Assembly: GCA_036924285.1 (NCBI GenBank)
Contig: JAYKYS010000002.1
Span: 9,424,001 to 9,488,000 of the forward strand
DNA from: Asterella californica
Taxonomy: Eukaryota; Streptophyta; Marchantiopsida; Marchantiales; Aytoniaceae
Length of the DNA stretch: 64,000 nt
Direction: 5' to 3'
The position numbers and the translations under genes were made by a program. This document shows positions 48,569 through 60,948 of the stretch, one piece after another; position 1 is the stretch's first letter, and each line of letters starts with the position of its first letter. A model generated the notes under the pieces. The model saw only the letters and a list, made by a program, of their open reading frames with translations, did no database searches and had not been told where the DNA came from.

Positions 48569-48861
48569 GCGGGGAAATAAAAAAGGAGGAAAGGGTCGAG
48601 CAAAATGCGTGATAAGGTCGAGCAAATAACAGGGACGTTAACGGGAAGAGATAAAAGGTGTGGTTTTCGACGAAGAAAAGCGTTATTAATGTTGAGGAAT
48701 CTGGCCTGGGCGCGGGGGCAAAGGGGAACTCGGGTGAAGGAAAGCTGCTCAGCCCAACCACTGGGGTAGGGTAGGGTTCTGAGCACCAGCGACGTTGAGA
48801 GAATGCATTGAGTGAATCTACTACGACGACAGCGATAGCGACTAGCAGTAAACCACGGGCG

Positions 48862-48936
48862 ATGGTGACGGAGAAGGCGAAGAAGGAGGAGGAGGAGTTG
48901 CAGGAGGACGACGAGGCGGAAGAGTGGGGACTGTAG
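48862..48936 (+). other. Upstream ORF before the BRAT1-like gene
   Basis: An ATG at 48862 opens 24 codons rich in Glu, Asp and Lys, ending at TAG 48934-48936, 22 bases before the main start and in a different frame. If the leader includes it, it could lower translation of the main frame. Whether the transcript starts upstream of it is not visible. Confidence 0.35.
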
Positions 48937-48958
48937 TCTGGCCGCTGGCGAGCGAGCC

Positions 48959-51900
48959 ATGAGAGGTAGTGCACCGCGCAGGAGAGCGCTTCATTGTCGT
49001 CGTACACTCCTCTCTCCCTTGCCACGCATCTCTCGCTACTTACAGCCCAAGAACTCAAACAAGGACACGCCCGGGCGATTGCTGGCAGCGCGGATTGCTG
49101 CAAAAATGCAGCGTCCGCATCTGAAAGGAAAACCCGCTGCTGTGTCTGCTGGAGATCCTGACTCTATTTCGGTATGTGTCTCTTGCTTTAGTGGAGTAGT
49201 GTGGACCACAGGGCAGGGCAGGCCAGAGCAGGGGAAGTATGGGATAGGATGGTAATGAAGGACAGGGAAGGGAGGTGGAGTGAAGTTAGTTTCTGCCGAA
49301 GGGATTGTGGGCTGTCTTGGTGCTTGCCCACGCTAAGGATTTATCTTTGAGTCGGGACTCTGCATCTCTGTTTTCGGAGTCTTGGTGTTAGAGTTCAGAA
49401 GGGAGGGTGGCTGGTCATGCAGTTGATCATGTCTTTACCTTGAGGACTCTGGCTCTCTACTGTGAGACGCGCCATGACATGACGTGGTGGGGTGTCAATG
49501 ATCGGTCCAAATCTAGAGGTTTTCCTCGTCAAGGAATTGTCGTGCACATTGCTCTGGTGCCAGTCGAACTGTCGTAAATATTTGGATCTTTGTTCTAGAT
49601 TTGTTTGAGATAAGATATTCTTATTGTTGGAATGCAGGGATCAGTTCCTTTGCGATGACTATGTTGTGGAGTTTGGCGGAATAAATTTTAAAGGAGTTGT
49701 CAATTGTAGGTTTTTTGAGTTAGATCTTATCGGCGGTAAGAGTTGCTTGCGAGATTCGTTGACATGTGTGTATTTTATTCCTTAAGCTGATCAGGCAATC
49801 GCCAGTAACAAAGCTAAATGTTCTCTGCACATTTTTTCCCTTCTGGCCAACCTGCGCAGAAATCAGGGCAACAGGAATACTCACCGAGTCAGGTGGGGAG
49901 GCTTCTTGGCGGATGCTCATCTGTTCCATTCCTAACGTCTTCTCCTCTGTTTATTTTTTGAAGCGCGGTTCTCAATGAAGCAAGTACGCATCAGACCTAT
50001 ATTTTAGCAGTTGGATGAAACTTTGTAGAAGGCCTAGCTTGAAATTGTCATGCGGAGTGTAGCTGGGGAGGCCGTGTGAGCTCAACAGTTTGGAAGACGT
50101 TCTGTCTCCCTGTTTGATCGTATTGTTCGACTTAGTCTTGTGGCTGTGTTTGTCACAGCCTATTGCAACCAGTACTTTGCGTCGATCGACGAGGAAGAGG
50201 CGGATATCTGTTGGCCTTGGCTACGACTCAGACAATACCGATGCCGACGAGGAGGATCTGAGGGTATGTTCTGTTTAGATGAGTAGTCTACCGACTAAAC
50301 TGGATGTAGGGATGGAAGAGTTTGAGCTGTATCTTCTAATCTTTTTCTGTATGGAAAGAAAGAAGTGTGTTCTTTCGTTAAAGATATCCAGAGACGTCTT
50401 AAGCTCGCAACTGGAATGCGCGGATTTCTTCCCTTTCTGGTTCTTATTACAGTTTGTTTGGAATTTATTGGATTTTGCTCGTATCTACCGATTTAGACAT
50501 ACGTGTTATCCACCCATTGACCTGTTGGCCCGAGCTTTGTTTCCTGACCTCCTTGGTCGTAGTTCGTCGTCCCTGGTTGTGGTCCATAGATCCGGTCGGG
50601 TCAAGGTGGACAGGAAACGTTTTATAAGCTTCTGGTTGAAGGGCCGTTTCTCGCTCCTATTTCGAATAGCAGTTCTTGGTTTAATCCAGTTTATTGAGTT
50701 TACTTGGACTCTGCTTTTGTTGGGGCTTTCCTCCAGTTGCATGCTTTTCGATCGTCCAAGAATGCGAAAGCTGAGGTGCCTGCTGCGCGGGAGGAGGAGG
50801 GAAGTCCAACAGGATCCGAGAAAAAGAACGGAGACTCTGGTCCTGCTCCACGGCGTGAAGGCCTCAGGCCGCGGCAGAAGCTAAGATCGACCAGACAAGA
50901 CTCCTCACAGGAGTTCGAGGAAGACGAACCAAATTCGTCCACTGGGAACGAGGCAGAAGAGGGTGAAGAGGGTGAAGATGGAGGAGCTGGGGAGGAAGGC
51001 GAAGAGGGCGATGATGGAGAGGAAGAAGAAGAAGAAGAAGAAGAAGAGGACGAAGAATCTGCAGAACGTGAGGGCAGGCGGCGGTACGCCTTGCGTAATC
51101 GCACCGAAGTGCAGCGCTTTTCTCCTCGGAGGGAAGAGAGAGCAGCCGCTCGACCACGATCTCCCAGGAAGCTTTTCCAAGGGGGAAGTGCTAACGGTAA
51201 CAGCAATGGAAACGGGAAGAGAGCTCGTGAGGGGCGCAGGTCTACTGCTCGGGCCTACAAGCGGCACCGATCGATGAGAAATGATGACTCAGACGATTCG
51301 TTGCTTGTTGACGAGATGGCGGCTGATCAAGGAGCTGTTGCACCCTGGGCTAGAGGAGTCCGTTCTGCTGGAAGTACCCCTTGGCTTCCTTCAGGTCCAG
51401 ATCAGCACGCTTCTACCGGGTGGGCTGGCAATCCTACCACCAGTGCCTGGGGTCATCAAAGTGAGCCGTGGGGTCATACCACCATATCTGGTACAGGAGC
51501 ACAAACCGCCGGACCTAGCTCCAAAGGTGGAGCCGATATTCAGCCCGTGCAGGTTGATAGCTCTGTTGGCTTTGATCAGATCGGCGGCCTGTCCAAGTAT
51601 ATTGATTCCTTGAAGGAGATGGTTTTCTTTCCTTTGCTTTATCCACAATTTTTCGCGAACTACCATATTACTCCACCCAGAGGTGTACTACTTTGTGGGC
51701 CACCCGGAACAGGAAAGACGTTAGTAGCAAGGGCTTTGGCAAGTGCCGCTACAAGAGCCGGGCAGAAGGTGAACTTTTACATGCGGAAGGGTGCAGATGT
51801 GCTCAGCAAGTGGGTTGGGGAAGCAGAACGGCAGCTGAAGCTACTGTTCGAAGAAGCCCAACGTTGTCAGCCCTCAATAATCTTCTTTGATGAGATTGAC

Positions 51901-54900
51901 GGCTTGGCACCGGTTCGATCCAGCAAGCAGGAGCAAATTCATAATTCTATCGTGTCTACGTTACTCGCGTTGATGGATGGGTTGGATTCACGAGGACAGG
52001 TAGTGGTTATTGGAGCAACGAACAGAGTTGACGCCATAGATGGAGCTCTTAGGCGGCCCGGTCGTTTCGATCGAGAGTTTATGTTTCCGTTACCCAGCTC
52101 AGAAGCTAGAGCTGAGATACTTGATATCCACACGAAGAAGTGGCAAAAACCGCCAGAAGAAAGTCTACGCAAGGAACTCGCAGCATCTTGTGTCGGCTAT
52201 TGCGGGGCGGACTTGAGAGCTCTTTGTACAGAGGCAGCTATCAGAGCTTTTAGGAAGAAGTATCCTCAAGTTTACAAGAGTGATGAGCAGTTCGTTATAG
52301 ATGTCGATTCAGTGGAAGTGGGGAGGCGAGACTTCTGGGAAGCAATGTCGGCTATCACTCCTGCTGCTCATAGAGGAGCTGTAGTGCACGGCAGACCTCT
52401 TTCTACTGTTGTCAGCCCCGTATTGGAGGGACAGCTGGATCGTGTACTTAGGCGCCTCCGAGAAGTCTTTCCTGTCATGCATGAGGACAAGTCGGATTTG
52501 GAAGCAGATGACGAAGACGATGAGAGTCCTGAGCAGTTAGCAAGGCTGTTCGGTTTTCAGTTTGGATCGTGTATACCTTATGTGTTCAAACCGAGGCTTT
52601 TGTTGTGGGGACACGATGGATCTGGCCTGGTATTCATTCTTGTCAACTGGCTAAGTCTGGTTCAAGTTATCGTGCATAATTCCTGATACAAGTAACTTGT
52701 GGTTTTTGTTGAGATACCGAGAGGTGAGGGCAGGTACTAGGGAGGATTTTAAAAGAGGTGTCATTAGCTGACCGAGAGTTCGATTTTCCGTGATTGGCTG
52801 TTTTAAGCATGAAGTTGGAGCTTTGTTTGGAAGCGTGAAGTTTAATTTACACCCTGAAGTTTATAGCTTGTACACTCACTTGTTCTTATGCAGGAGCATC
52901 TTGCGCCGGCCGTGCTGCATAAACTGGAAAGGTTTCCTGTTCACTCGCTTGGGCTTCCATCTCTTCTGTCTGATCCTAGTGCCAAAACTCCGGAGGAAGC
53001 TCTTGTTCACATTTTTGGTGAAGCCCGAAGGACTACTCCCTCGGTCCTTTTCTTGCCACAGTTACAGCTTTGGTGGGAAACGGTGGGTTCCAAAATTTAG
53101 GCTATTGTCAGCTTGCTAATCCTCACCTTAGCAGTAGCATTAAATTGGATAGTACATATTTTTTGTTTTTTTTTTGTATTTTTGTATACTACGCATTACC
53201 AGAGTTGTTGGGTTCATTGAGTTATTCTACTGGGTGTTACCTCTGCCTTTGAGCTCGGTTCTTGCTCCTTAGCTGAGCCGCCATTTTCCCCGACGAATCA
53301 TATATGTAGCAGGGTGTACTACATGTTTGCCTCCTTTTTGTAGGATTTTCATGGCTCAGTGTTCGGATTACCACGCGCCTGTTAAGCATATTGTAGTGTT
53401 GTTATGTCAGAGCAGGGTGTTATTGACTGATATAGATTTGATTTCGTCCTTGATCTTGCAGGCACATGACCAACTCCGTGCAGTTTTGTTGATGCTTCTT
53501 TCCGATCTTCCATCAGATCTTCCTGTCTTACTTCTGGGGACTTGTGCGGGTTCTTTGGATGAGATAGATCCAGATGCAGTCAGCATATTTGGAACAAACC
53601 TGTGAGTGGCATCCACCGCATCTCTTGTTAAGAATTGGTTAGAGGCTAACCGCACTACTCCTTATGAAGCCCTCGCTCAGTTTCGTGTCAGACCGAACGT
53701 ACTCCGTTCTCCTGAATTACAGCTGACTGTAAACTGGCCACCGCACTGGCACCATGTCCCGCGGCTGTTTTTGTTTACTTGCACCGAGTAAAGCGGACAC
53801 GTGGGCTGTTCACATCGCGTCGCGCCAAGTGACACACTTGTAGAAGCCCACAGACCTCAGAATTATCTATCGCATAACACATTGTTCATGCGTATTTTCC
53901 TGTTGAAAGATTTGAGCTTTGTTTCGACCTTCGCGCGTGTTTCTGACAAAAAGACTCGTAGCAGCACCCTCTCTCGACTCCTTCTCGCCGCAAGAGACGG
54001 AACGACTGACATATACTAAGATATCGGCAGGGGCTCCTAACGAGCGAGGACTTAGTGCGGTCACTCTAGACATTTCCGAACCTGCGTGTGATGACTGAGG
54101 CTACGTAAGGAGTAGTGCGTTAGCCTCTTAGCTTCCTGGTTTGGCTATCTTTTCTTCACCTGGTTCAGGTTGGCTGGATTTTTCACGTTAATTAAATGGC
54201 TTACGGTGCAAAAATATACCTGATTGTGTTGCTTGCAGGGACGAAGTGGTATGCCCGAACACAGAGGAACGTGCTGCCTTTTTCACAAAAATGATTGATG
54301 CAGTTTTGGCTGTACCCGAGGAGAAAACCTCCAGACTGGAGAAGGAGAAACCAGTGCTGCCCGAGCTACCCAAGGTACCGCGTGTCGAACGGGGCCCAAG
54401 TGAAGCAGAGCTGAAAGAGCAAGCAGACCTGGAAGATCATGCCTTGAGGAAACTGAGGATGTGCCTCCGTGATGTTTGCAACAGGTAGTTAATCTCTCTA
54501 TCATCTGGACAGTGTGTATGACTTTTGCTGAAAGTTTGAGGATAATGCACCGATAGATGGAGGTATGTACGTACACACGATATTGACGTTTATGACCAGC
54601 TGTACGCATGCTTACAAGCCATCTTCATGTGCTTGTTGGAAGTTAGACGAACTTTCCTTTTCTCTCATGTTAAGGACTGCTTTTCACGGGCTGTGCTCAA
54701 TGCTGTCACTAAAGTTAGTGAGGTTCTTGGTGGTTCATTTACTGTGGAACCTCCAAGGTGATTCCATCCAATTTGCGCAAAGTTGCCTTGTTTACTGCAA
54801 AATAAGAATCTAATGTACTTATAAACAGAAAAATATATCGCATCCGTTAAATTCCTAAAATTAATCTGACCTAAAACTTGATTGGTTAAATTCCTGGTGT

Positions 54901-57189
54901 AGGCTTCTCTACGAAAAGCGATTCAGCATATTTCATTACCCTGTCATGGAGGATGATGCTCCCGATTACCATACCGTGGTGAAAAAGCCAATGGACGTGA
55001 CCACGTTGCTTCAGGGGGTAGACAGTGGGAAGTATATCACCCGGGGAGCATTTCTGGACGATGTCGAGCTGATCCCGGCCAATGCTAAGGTATAGTTCCA
55101 CAATTTGTGTTACATCTACTTTCGTTTGCAGTTGATGCAGTTGCTGACGTTTGGCGTATGTGGGTCATATGTGGGTCATCGGAGACAAGTAATGCGAGTC
55201 GGTGTAGAGTGGTTGGTTTTACGTATCATCTGATGCATGTTCCAGATTTACAACGGTGATGACTACCAAGGAGCTCGGATTGTCAGCAAGGCTTGTGCGC
55301 TTCGCGATGCAGTAAGTCAGCATTGTTTGACCTTCCTTAGATGCAGTTTCTAACCCGCAAGAAAGCTGTTGTTTGGTAGCTGAGATATAAACTACGTTGC
55401 TTTATGTTTACGTACGTAGGTGCATTCAGGCAAAATCCTAGCAACGCTGTGCCATCTGAACAGAGAGCAGATACCTACAGCTTAGTTTCATTCTCGTTGC
55501 TAGTTTCTTCGCACCGGGGGACCGGTGCGAAGAAACTAGCAAAGTTGGCTCTTATTTCTGTACTACTATTAGTTCTATCCACATAGACCGACATGTTCTT
55601 ATTGTTGTTATTATTGCGCCGCCCTTCACACTCCCACTGTCAGTCCCCTCAGGTTACACAGTTACGCTAACTTGACGCTCCAAGATAGAACACACGCTAC
55701 CTTCCTTTCCTGGAAGTGTCTTTCTACTTCACTGGGTTATTCTACTGAGTGTTACCTCTGTCTTTGGACGTGGTCCTTGCTCCTTAGCTGAGCTGCCATT
55801 CTTTCGGACAAATCATATGTCATTGTTAGTTATTGGGTTCTACATTCACGGGCTATCTACAGTGTATGTTTGGGTAGTCGTTGCATTCCACTTCTATCCA
55901 CGTTGACAGGAACATTTTATTATTTGTTACTGTTAACACATACACCGGAATATATCAGGTTGTTTCGCTTCAGAACTCGACATGCTATCTCTTCTTTCTC
56001 GAACCTAGAATGTTTTCTACAAGTCATGACCTTTGAACTTAGCTACCCACGTGATCAGTACACCGTCCTTGGTATGTCGTTAACGGCATTCTCTTTCGTT
56101 CAGGTGCATGGCATGCTAGCTCAGCTGGATCCTGGACTTGTAGTTTTCTGTGATGCAATTGCTAAACGAGGGGGGCCAGTCCGACCTCACGTGTGCATCA
56201 TTGAACCTCCTCCAAGTCCGGTTGTTGCTCCACCCGCATTTGTAACTCGAGCAAGCGCCCGTTTGAGAGGTTTCCAGCCTGCTGCTGCCGTTGAAGTTAC
56301 CAAGCCTTCCGAGGGTCGAAAGTCCAAGAGGAACTCTGATGGGGGTGCGACCGGTCAGTAGTTCTTGAACATTTGTTTTGTTATTTTCCTGGGTTCTTAT
56401 CAGATTTCTGAGTTATTGTGATGTGCGGGTTTCTTTAAGAGGTTGTAAACACTCTTACCTATCTGCCATTAACTAGCGAGTCTGTACCAGTTACGTAGGG
56501 GATGTCTTATTCAGTCTTTCCGCCAGGGACATGGATATGGGACAGTGCCTGGGGTTTTCTGAATGGCCCTGGAGTTTTTCTTATCTTTTCAGTACTTCGG
56601 TCTGTATTGGCCACCTGGCACTTGCTCGTGGTTCTCCGAAATGTTTTACGCTAAGCGCTGTGCTGAAGAACTTACAGTCAACGCAGGTGAAGCGGGGATT
56701 GGGAGTGTTTTACCTTCAGAAGGTACAGGGATCCTGGAGCAGGCGGCCAAGGACATTGAAGAACGAGCACCTGGAGACGTGCATGTAGCAGCCACTGATG
56801 AACAGGAGAAGGCTGAATCACCTGTTGGTACCAGCAAGAAAGACTGCCTTCGGAAAGGCTCTCCTCCCACAGAGAGCGACCCAGCCGATGATAAGGAATC
56901 AGACACCTCCGTGTCGCTGGATACGGATTCATGGAAGCCGTTGGAAGCCGGTGAAGATGGTCCAATTGCCGATTCAGAAAAGGATGACCAGTTTCAGCAG
57001 CAAGCGGAGGATGTGAAGAGGAGGCTGACAGATATAACAGAAGGTTATGGTGTCGCACAGCTTGAGAAGATCTATGCCGGTGTGTGTAGAGTGATTCAGA
57101 CACGCAAATCGTCAAGTAGCAAGCTTTGGCGACTAGCCTTTCTACAAGCGTTTACTGCCAATAACGACAATTTTGCTTCTCTAGTCTAG
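48959..57189 (+). CDS. BRAT1: AAA-ATPase bromodomain protein, BRAT1/ATAD2-like
   Basis: I predict ten coding exons: 48959-49171, 50159-50263, 50737-52629, 52894-53082, 53462-53601, 54239-54484, 54903-55089, 55246-55311, 56104-56353 and 56687-57189. All introns are GT-AG and phases match, giving 1263 aa, close to the ~1.2 kb-residue Arabidopsis protein At1g05910 (BRAT1). Order: basic N-terminus with LRRSTRKRR (112-120), acidic run near 195-210, AAA1 from about 384 (Walker A GPPGTGKT 427-434, Walker B IIFFDEID 487-494, sensor GATNR 532, arginine finger RRPGRFD 545), degenerate AAA2 around 718-850 (GHDGSGL without the Lys), and a bromodomain about 920-1035 containing APDY and YNGDD. The family acts in the nucleus on acetylated chromatin. 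BRAT1 opposes transcriptional silencing in Arabidopsis. The start is the only ATG after an in-frame stop at 48863; ATG 49106 is an alternative. The exon 1-2 junction is the least certain. Confidence 0.92.
53214..53306 (+). repeat. Dispersed repeat in intron 4 of the BRAT1-like gene
   Basis: About 90 bases (GGTTATTCTACTGGGTGTTACCTCTG... through CTTGCTCCTTAGCTGAGC and CGAATCATAT) recur with substitutions at 55734-55820 in intron 8, same orientation. This suggests a small dispersed repeat, possibly a MITE or SINE tail. No terminal repeats were defined. Confidence 0.7.
55497..55542. other. Perfect 21-bp hairpin in intron 8
   Basis: TTGCTAGTTTCTTCGCACCGG (55497-55517) pairs without mismatch with 55522-55542 around the loop GGGA. 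It sits inside an intron and outside any splice signal. Stem extension stops at both ends. Confidence 0.9.
55734..55820 (+). repeat. Second copy of the intronic repeat (intron 8)
   Basis: It shares GTTATTCTACTGRGTGTTAC, CTTGCTCCTTAGCTGAGC and AATCATATGT with the copy in intron 4. Confidence 0.7.
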
Positions 57190-58846
57190 AGAGATGTGCT
57201 GAAAAGAAAGCCATGGGTTTTTCTAGTGTTCTTTCCGGTTTATGTAGACAAAGTATACCAGAGTAATCGTCATGAAAGAACTAGGGCCTGGGCTAAGGTG
57301 TTAATTGCAGGTATAAGTAGTTACTGCCATACAGAAACTCATCTTAGATAAGTGTGAGATAATCGTTAATGAGTTCTTGTAGTACATCTCCACACCCAGA
57401 AGGACTTCACGAGGATTGAAGGTAATCTCTGAAGCTCAGAATGGAAGTGTGAATGTACGATGATTCTTTTGTACAGTTCACATGATGCCCTGATCCTCGC
57501 AGGAGGGAGGGACTTGATGAAGCGTTCTCATTTTGCTACGTTGTTCCTACCGCGGGAAGGGTGGGATGGTTAGTTGCATCTTGTGCTAGCCAAGAAATTT
57601 TGTGAGGTGGACACCGACAGGGGCACCATTAAGCCCGTGTGTACCATTTTTAGCTGTAGCAACATTGAGCGGATCGGGTATAGACTGGTGCAAATTTTTC
57701 CAACTGTACATTTGAGTGTGGTGGCAATCTACACCCCTCACTCCCGCACCATAGGCATGTGACTCACAGGTACGAGAAAGTAACCGAGTGTAAGTTGCAC
57801 TTTCGAAAGACCAAGCGAAGTTCATGTGTGGATGTCCATGCTTTGCAAGGGTAGGATAGCTGTGGAAAATGAAATTTGTGATTTTCTGAGCATTCTGGCA
57901 ATGTTGTCCGGTTCGAGATGATCTGAAGTCCCTCCTATCCGAGTTATGAGGTGAGTACGACGTCAATATGCATGCTGGATGAACTTCGGGGGAACTTTTG
58001 CTCGCTTCATGTTACTGGGAATATATATAAAACATGTACTATGTAGATGAAAAGAATTAATATATTTTTAAAAAGTTATTTGTTACCCATGCCTGGAAAA
58101 ACGGGGAGAGTAGAAGATAACCCATAAGTCTCGACCAAGGTGCCGCGCTTCAGAAGATATATAAGAACGGGAGTCCACAGTCGGTTTTACATTAATATAC
58201 ACAGGCGCTTATAAGTCCGGAGTATCAAGGTAAAACCGTTATCATGTCTTTATCCTTAACAAATAGTTGCACATAAGAAGTTGAAGGAAAAGCAAAATTG
58301 TCGTTTGAGCAGAGTGCAGGTTTAGAGTTCAGAGAATTTGTAATTCGATGAATGATTTGAAATGGGAAGTGGTGGGGTTTTAAAAGTTCAGACTAAAATT
58401 CAGTTCAAATAGAAATCAATAATAAAACTAACACAAATGTTTGCAATCCTGCTCCGCTCTCGCATACGTCCTTGAGCATCTGAAGACTGGGGTATCTCTG
58501 ACTTTTCCCTCTGACCAGATGCTGACTTCTTGTCATCTTTCAGAGGTCTTCTGTTTGGAGCATAACTATCAACTGAACTCTGTTATATCCTTGTATTTCA
58601 TCTTCGTTTTTTCATGAATTAGTTTTCCAATTTGTGAGAAGAACTATTGCAGATTGCAGTTGATATCAAGTATTTGACACTCTTGTACTGGGTATTTATG
58701 ACGAGGACGAATAGAAATTCAAATTCGTACTTCATTGCGAACATCATTTTTTCCTTACCTCTTAACCACTAAAGAAAATATATTTGGAAAATACAGTGAA
58801 AGCAAAGATAAATCTTTCATCTCCAAAGGAGACAGTTTATTCCGGA
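57190..58846. other. 3' flank of the BRAT1-like gene
   Basis: It presumably holds the 3' untranslated region. No AATAAA-type signal can be singled out with confidence. Frames on both strands here are short and unrecognised. Confidence 0.4.
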
Positions 58847-58899
58847 ACTGGAACAGCGTTCCAGTCACAGACGAACGATCATAAAACGATCACAGAGAG

Positions 58900-58985
58900 G
58901 GGTTTAGAAGCGGAAGCGAAATAAATCTATGAAGCGGAGTGCTTTGTTTCCCTTCCGCTTTTAAACCCATGAAGCGGAGTGCTTT
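58900..58985. repeat. Inverted and direct repeats
   Basis: GGGTTTAGAAGCGGAAG (58900-58916) pairs with CTTCCGCTTTTAAACCC (58952-58968) with one mismatch. ATGAAGCGGAGTGCTTT occurs at 58929-58945 and 58969-58985. The combination suggests the end of a small transposable element or a decayed tandem unit. Confidence 0.75.
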
Positions 58986-59747
58986 AGGTCACTTCTTATA
59001 GGAGGTGGTGTGATTCTCATCTATTCCACTGACTAATCTATGAAGCGATGAAGAGAATCCAAATGGACTCCGAAATATTTTCTTCATTATTCTATGTGAT
59101 ACAAACGTTTCTTTGTCACCAAGAGTGATGGTACCGAACTTAGACCTATGTTAATAGGTAGTCAAAGTGATATCATTACTTTCTGAGAGGAATATTTATT
59201 ATCCTTTAATATCACCATTATCACTCTTAATGGGTAAAGATCATCTTTCATCTAACAAGGATAAAACCAATACAAATCAGACAGATTGAAGAAAGCCAAC
59301 TATGAATCATAAACAAGAATGTTTGTTTTTCCATACTGAAGGCGTAAATTTCTTCACATAGTGATACGGACAATGCATCTAATGTCATGATGCAACACCA
59401 CCATGAATTCCAATGCTCATATGACATTCGTACTGAACCAGTTTGACAGATTAGCTTTCTTCAATTTTCGCAACATAACTTTCTCTGTTGTAAAATGACT
59501 GATTTCGACTTTTCACTTCGGAAAACTCGAACCCCAACTTTGTATAAATAGAAAAAAAGTCTAAGAAGATACTTCCGACTAACTTTGTTCTAATACAAGT
59601 ACTCTTAGCCCCATTGTTAACTTTAGGAATTTAATTCTTCTCCTTTCAAATACTCTTGTCTTTTATCTTAATACTTTTATACCCTCTTGTTGCGTGTGCT
59701 CCTTGATTTGAGTTACACCAGAATTTACTAGTGCTCATCTTCATGAA
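58986..59747. other. Intergenic sequence, no gene seen
   Basis: AT-rich with no recognisable frame. Confidence 0.5.
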
Positions 59748-59935
59748 GATCTAGTATAGAACTGGATTCACATACTTTCACCGACTATCTATTGGTTATG
59801 TTAATATCTTCATTACGGATCCAGTATAGAACTGGTTTCACATACTTCCACCAACTATCTATTAGCTATGTTAATATCTTCATTAAAGATCTACTATAGA
59901 ACTGGTTTTACATACTTTCACCAACTATCTACGAA
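59748..59935. repeat. 70-bp tandem repeat, ~2.7 copies
   Basis: Units start at 59748, 59818 and 59888 with GATCTAGTATAGAACTGG-type sequence, followed by TTCACATACTTTCACCRACTATCTATT and GTTAATATCTTCATTA. The period is exactly 70 bases, with a few substitutions between units. Confidence 0.9.
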
Positions 59936-60089
59936 ACTAGTATCTCTAGAAACTAGTATACCAAATGTAATACACTTTATGTGTATTCGTCGTACCCTTG
60001 ATAGTGAATGCTGACCAGGTTCTCAGGTAAATCCATAAACAAGTTTTGAGATAAGTGGGGACCTCGTTACTAGTTTCCACCCTTCGGAT

Positions 60090-60920
60090 TTGGATAGAGT
60101 TCAGCCGTTATTCTGGGCGATCATGATAATACAAGGTACTCATACCTTGAGATTTAGAAGGACCAGCCAGATTGTCAAGGTGGACCGAACGTACCTCAAG
60201 CCCGTCCACAAACATGAAAATCTCGATACTCTTTCCACAGTCCTATCTCCACTTTCCAGCATACATGCGTTCTCGTCAGAGTCCACCGTCAGAGCGTGTG
60301 AACACTGACGGTGGTACTACGGTAGTGACTAATGGAACTCCACAGATTCAGGAGCAACATGTTTGATGATCTCAGAACATTTTCCCGATCAGTGACTGAA
60401 AGTTCGACGAGTCTAGGGTCCCAAGATAATGGTGACATTACATAGTATGAGCGACATAATCTTGCTTCTTGGCCATAGGTTCCGGACTGTTTGGGCCTTG
60501 CCCTGTCGGCAAGAGGCGTTGGCAGGCTTGGCCATCACGCGGAACGTCCTTGCAATATGACATGCTACTGGAGTCCTGCAAGAGGAAAAGGGCGCGAGTA
60601 CAGCGCAGAAGAAATGACGCCGTATTGTGTAAGTGACGGAAAACCTCTCACAACCAGTGAACTCCAGCGTTGATGCTTAACTAGAACTGAGTCATAACCA
60701 AAATACTGAATGTCAGCAGGCACGTACCTACAACTAGAGATATGAACTTTATACCTTCGTTGAAAAGGAATCGAGTAGTCAGAGAATCCTAAAGCCCGGG
60801 TGAAGAGTGTTTTTCCGATCAGAAGAGGCATAAGACACAGGCTAACGAACCAGCTGATTTGATTGATAGTCTTCGCATCAAGTTATAATGGATCCCCCTT
60901 ACAACTGCTACGAGAGCTAA
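60090..60920 (+). pseudogene. Weak Ty3/gypsy integrase-like traces
   Basis: A frame at 60090-60308 contains QIVKVDRTYLKPV, resembling the end of some Ty3/gypsy integrases. Near 60860-60905, SLRIKL followed by PLTTATRA resembles the RLRIKLTEST / SLTTAYNP block of copies B and C. Both are short and interrupted, so assignment is tentative. Confidence 0.25.
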
Positions 60921-60948
60921 AGACGCTAGACTACGGATACTACAGGAG

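Noticed and set aside
48546..49103. Minus-strand frames of 135-185 codons at the BRAT1-like 5' end
   Set aside because: They are antisense to the leader and first exon, lack family motifs and are of low complexity.
49766..49978. 70-codon frame in intron 1 of the BRAT1-like gene as an extra exon
   Set aside because: No counterpart in the family, and exons 1 and 2 already join in phase without it.
50700..51206. Minus-strand Ser-rich frame of 168 codons
   Set aside because: It is the antisense shadow of the acidic exon of the BRAT1-like gene.
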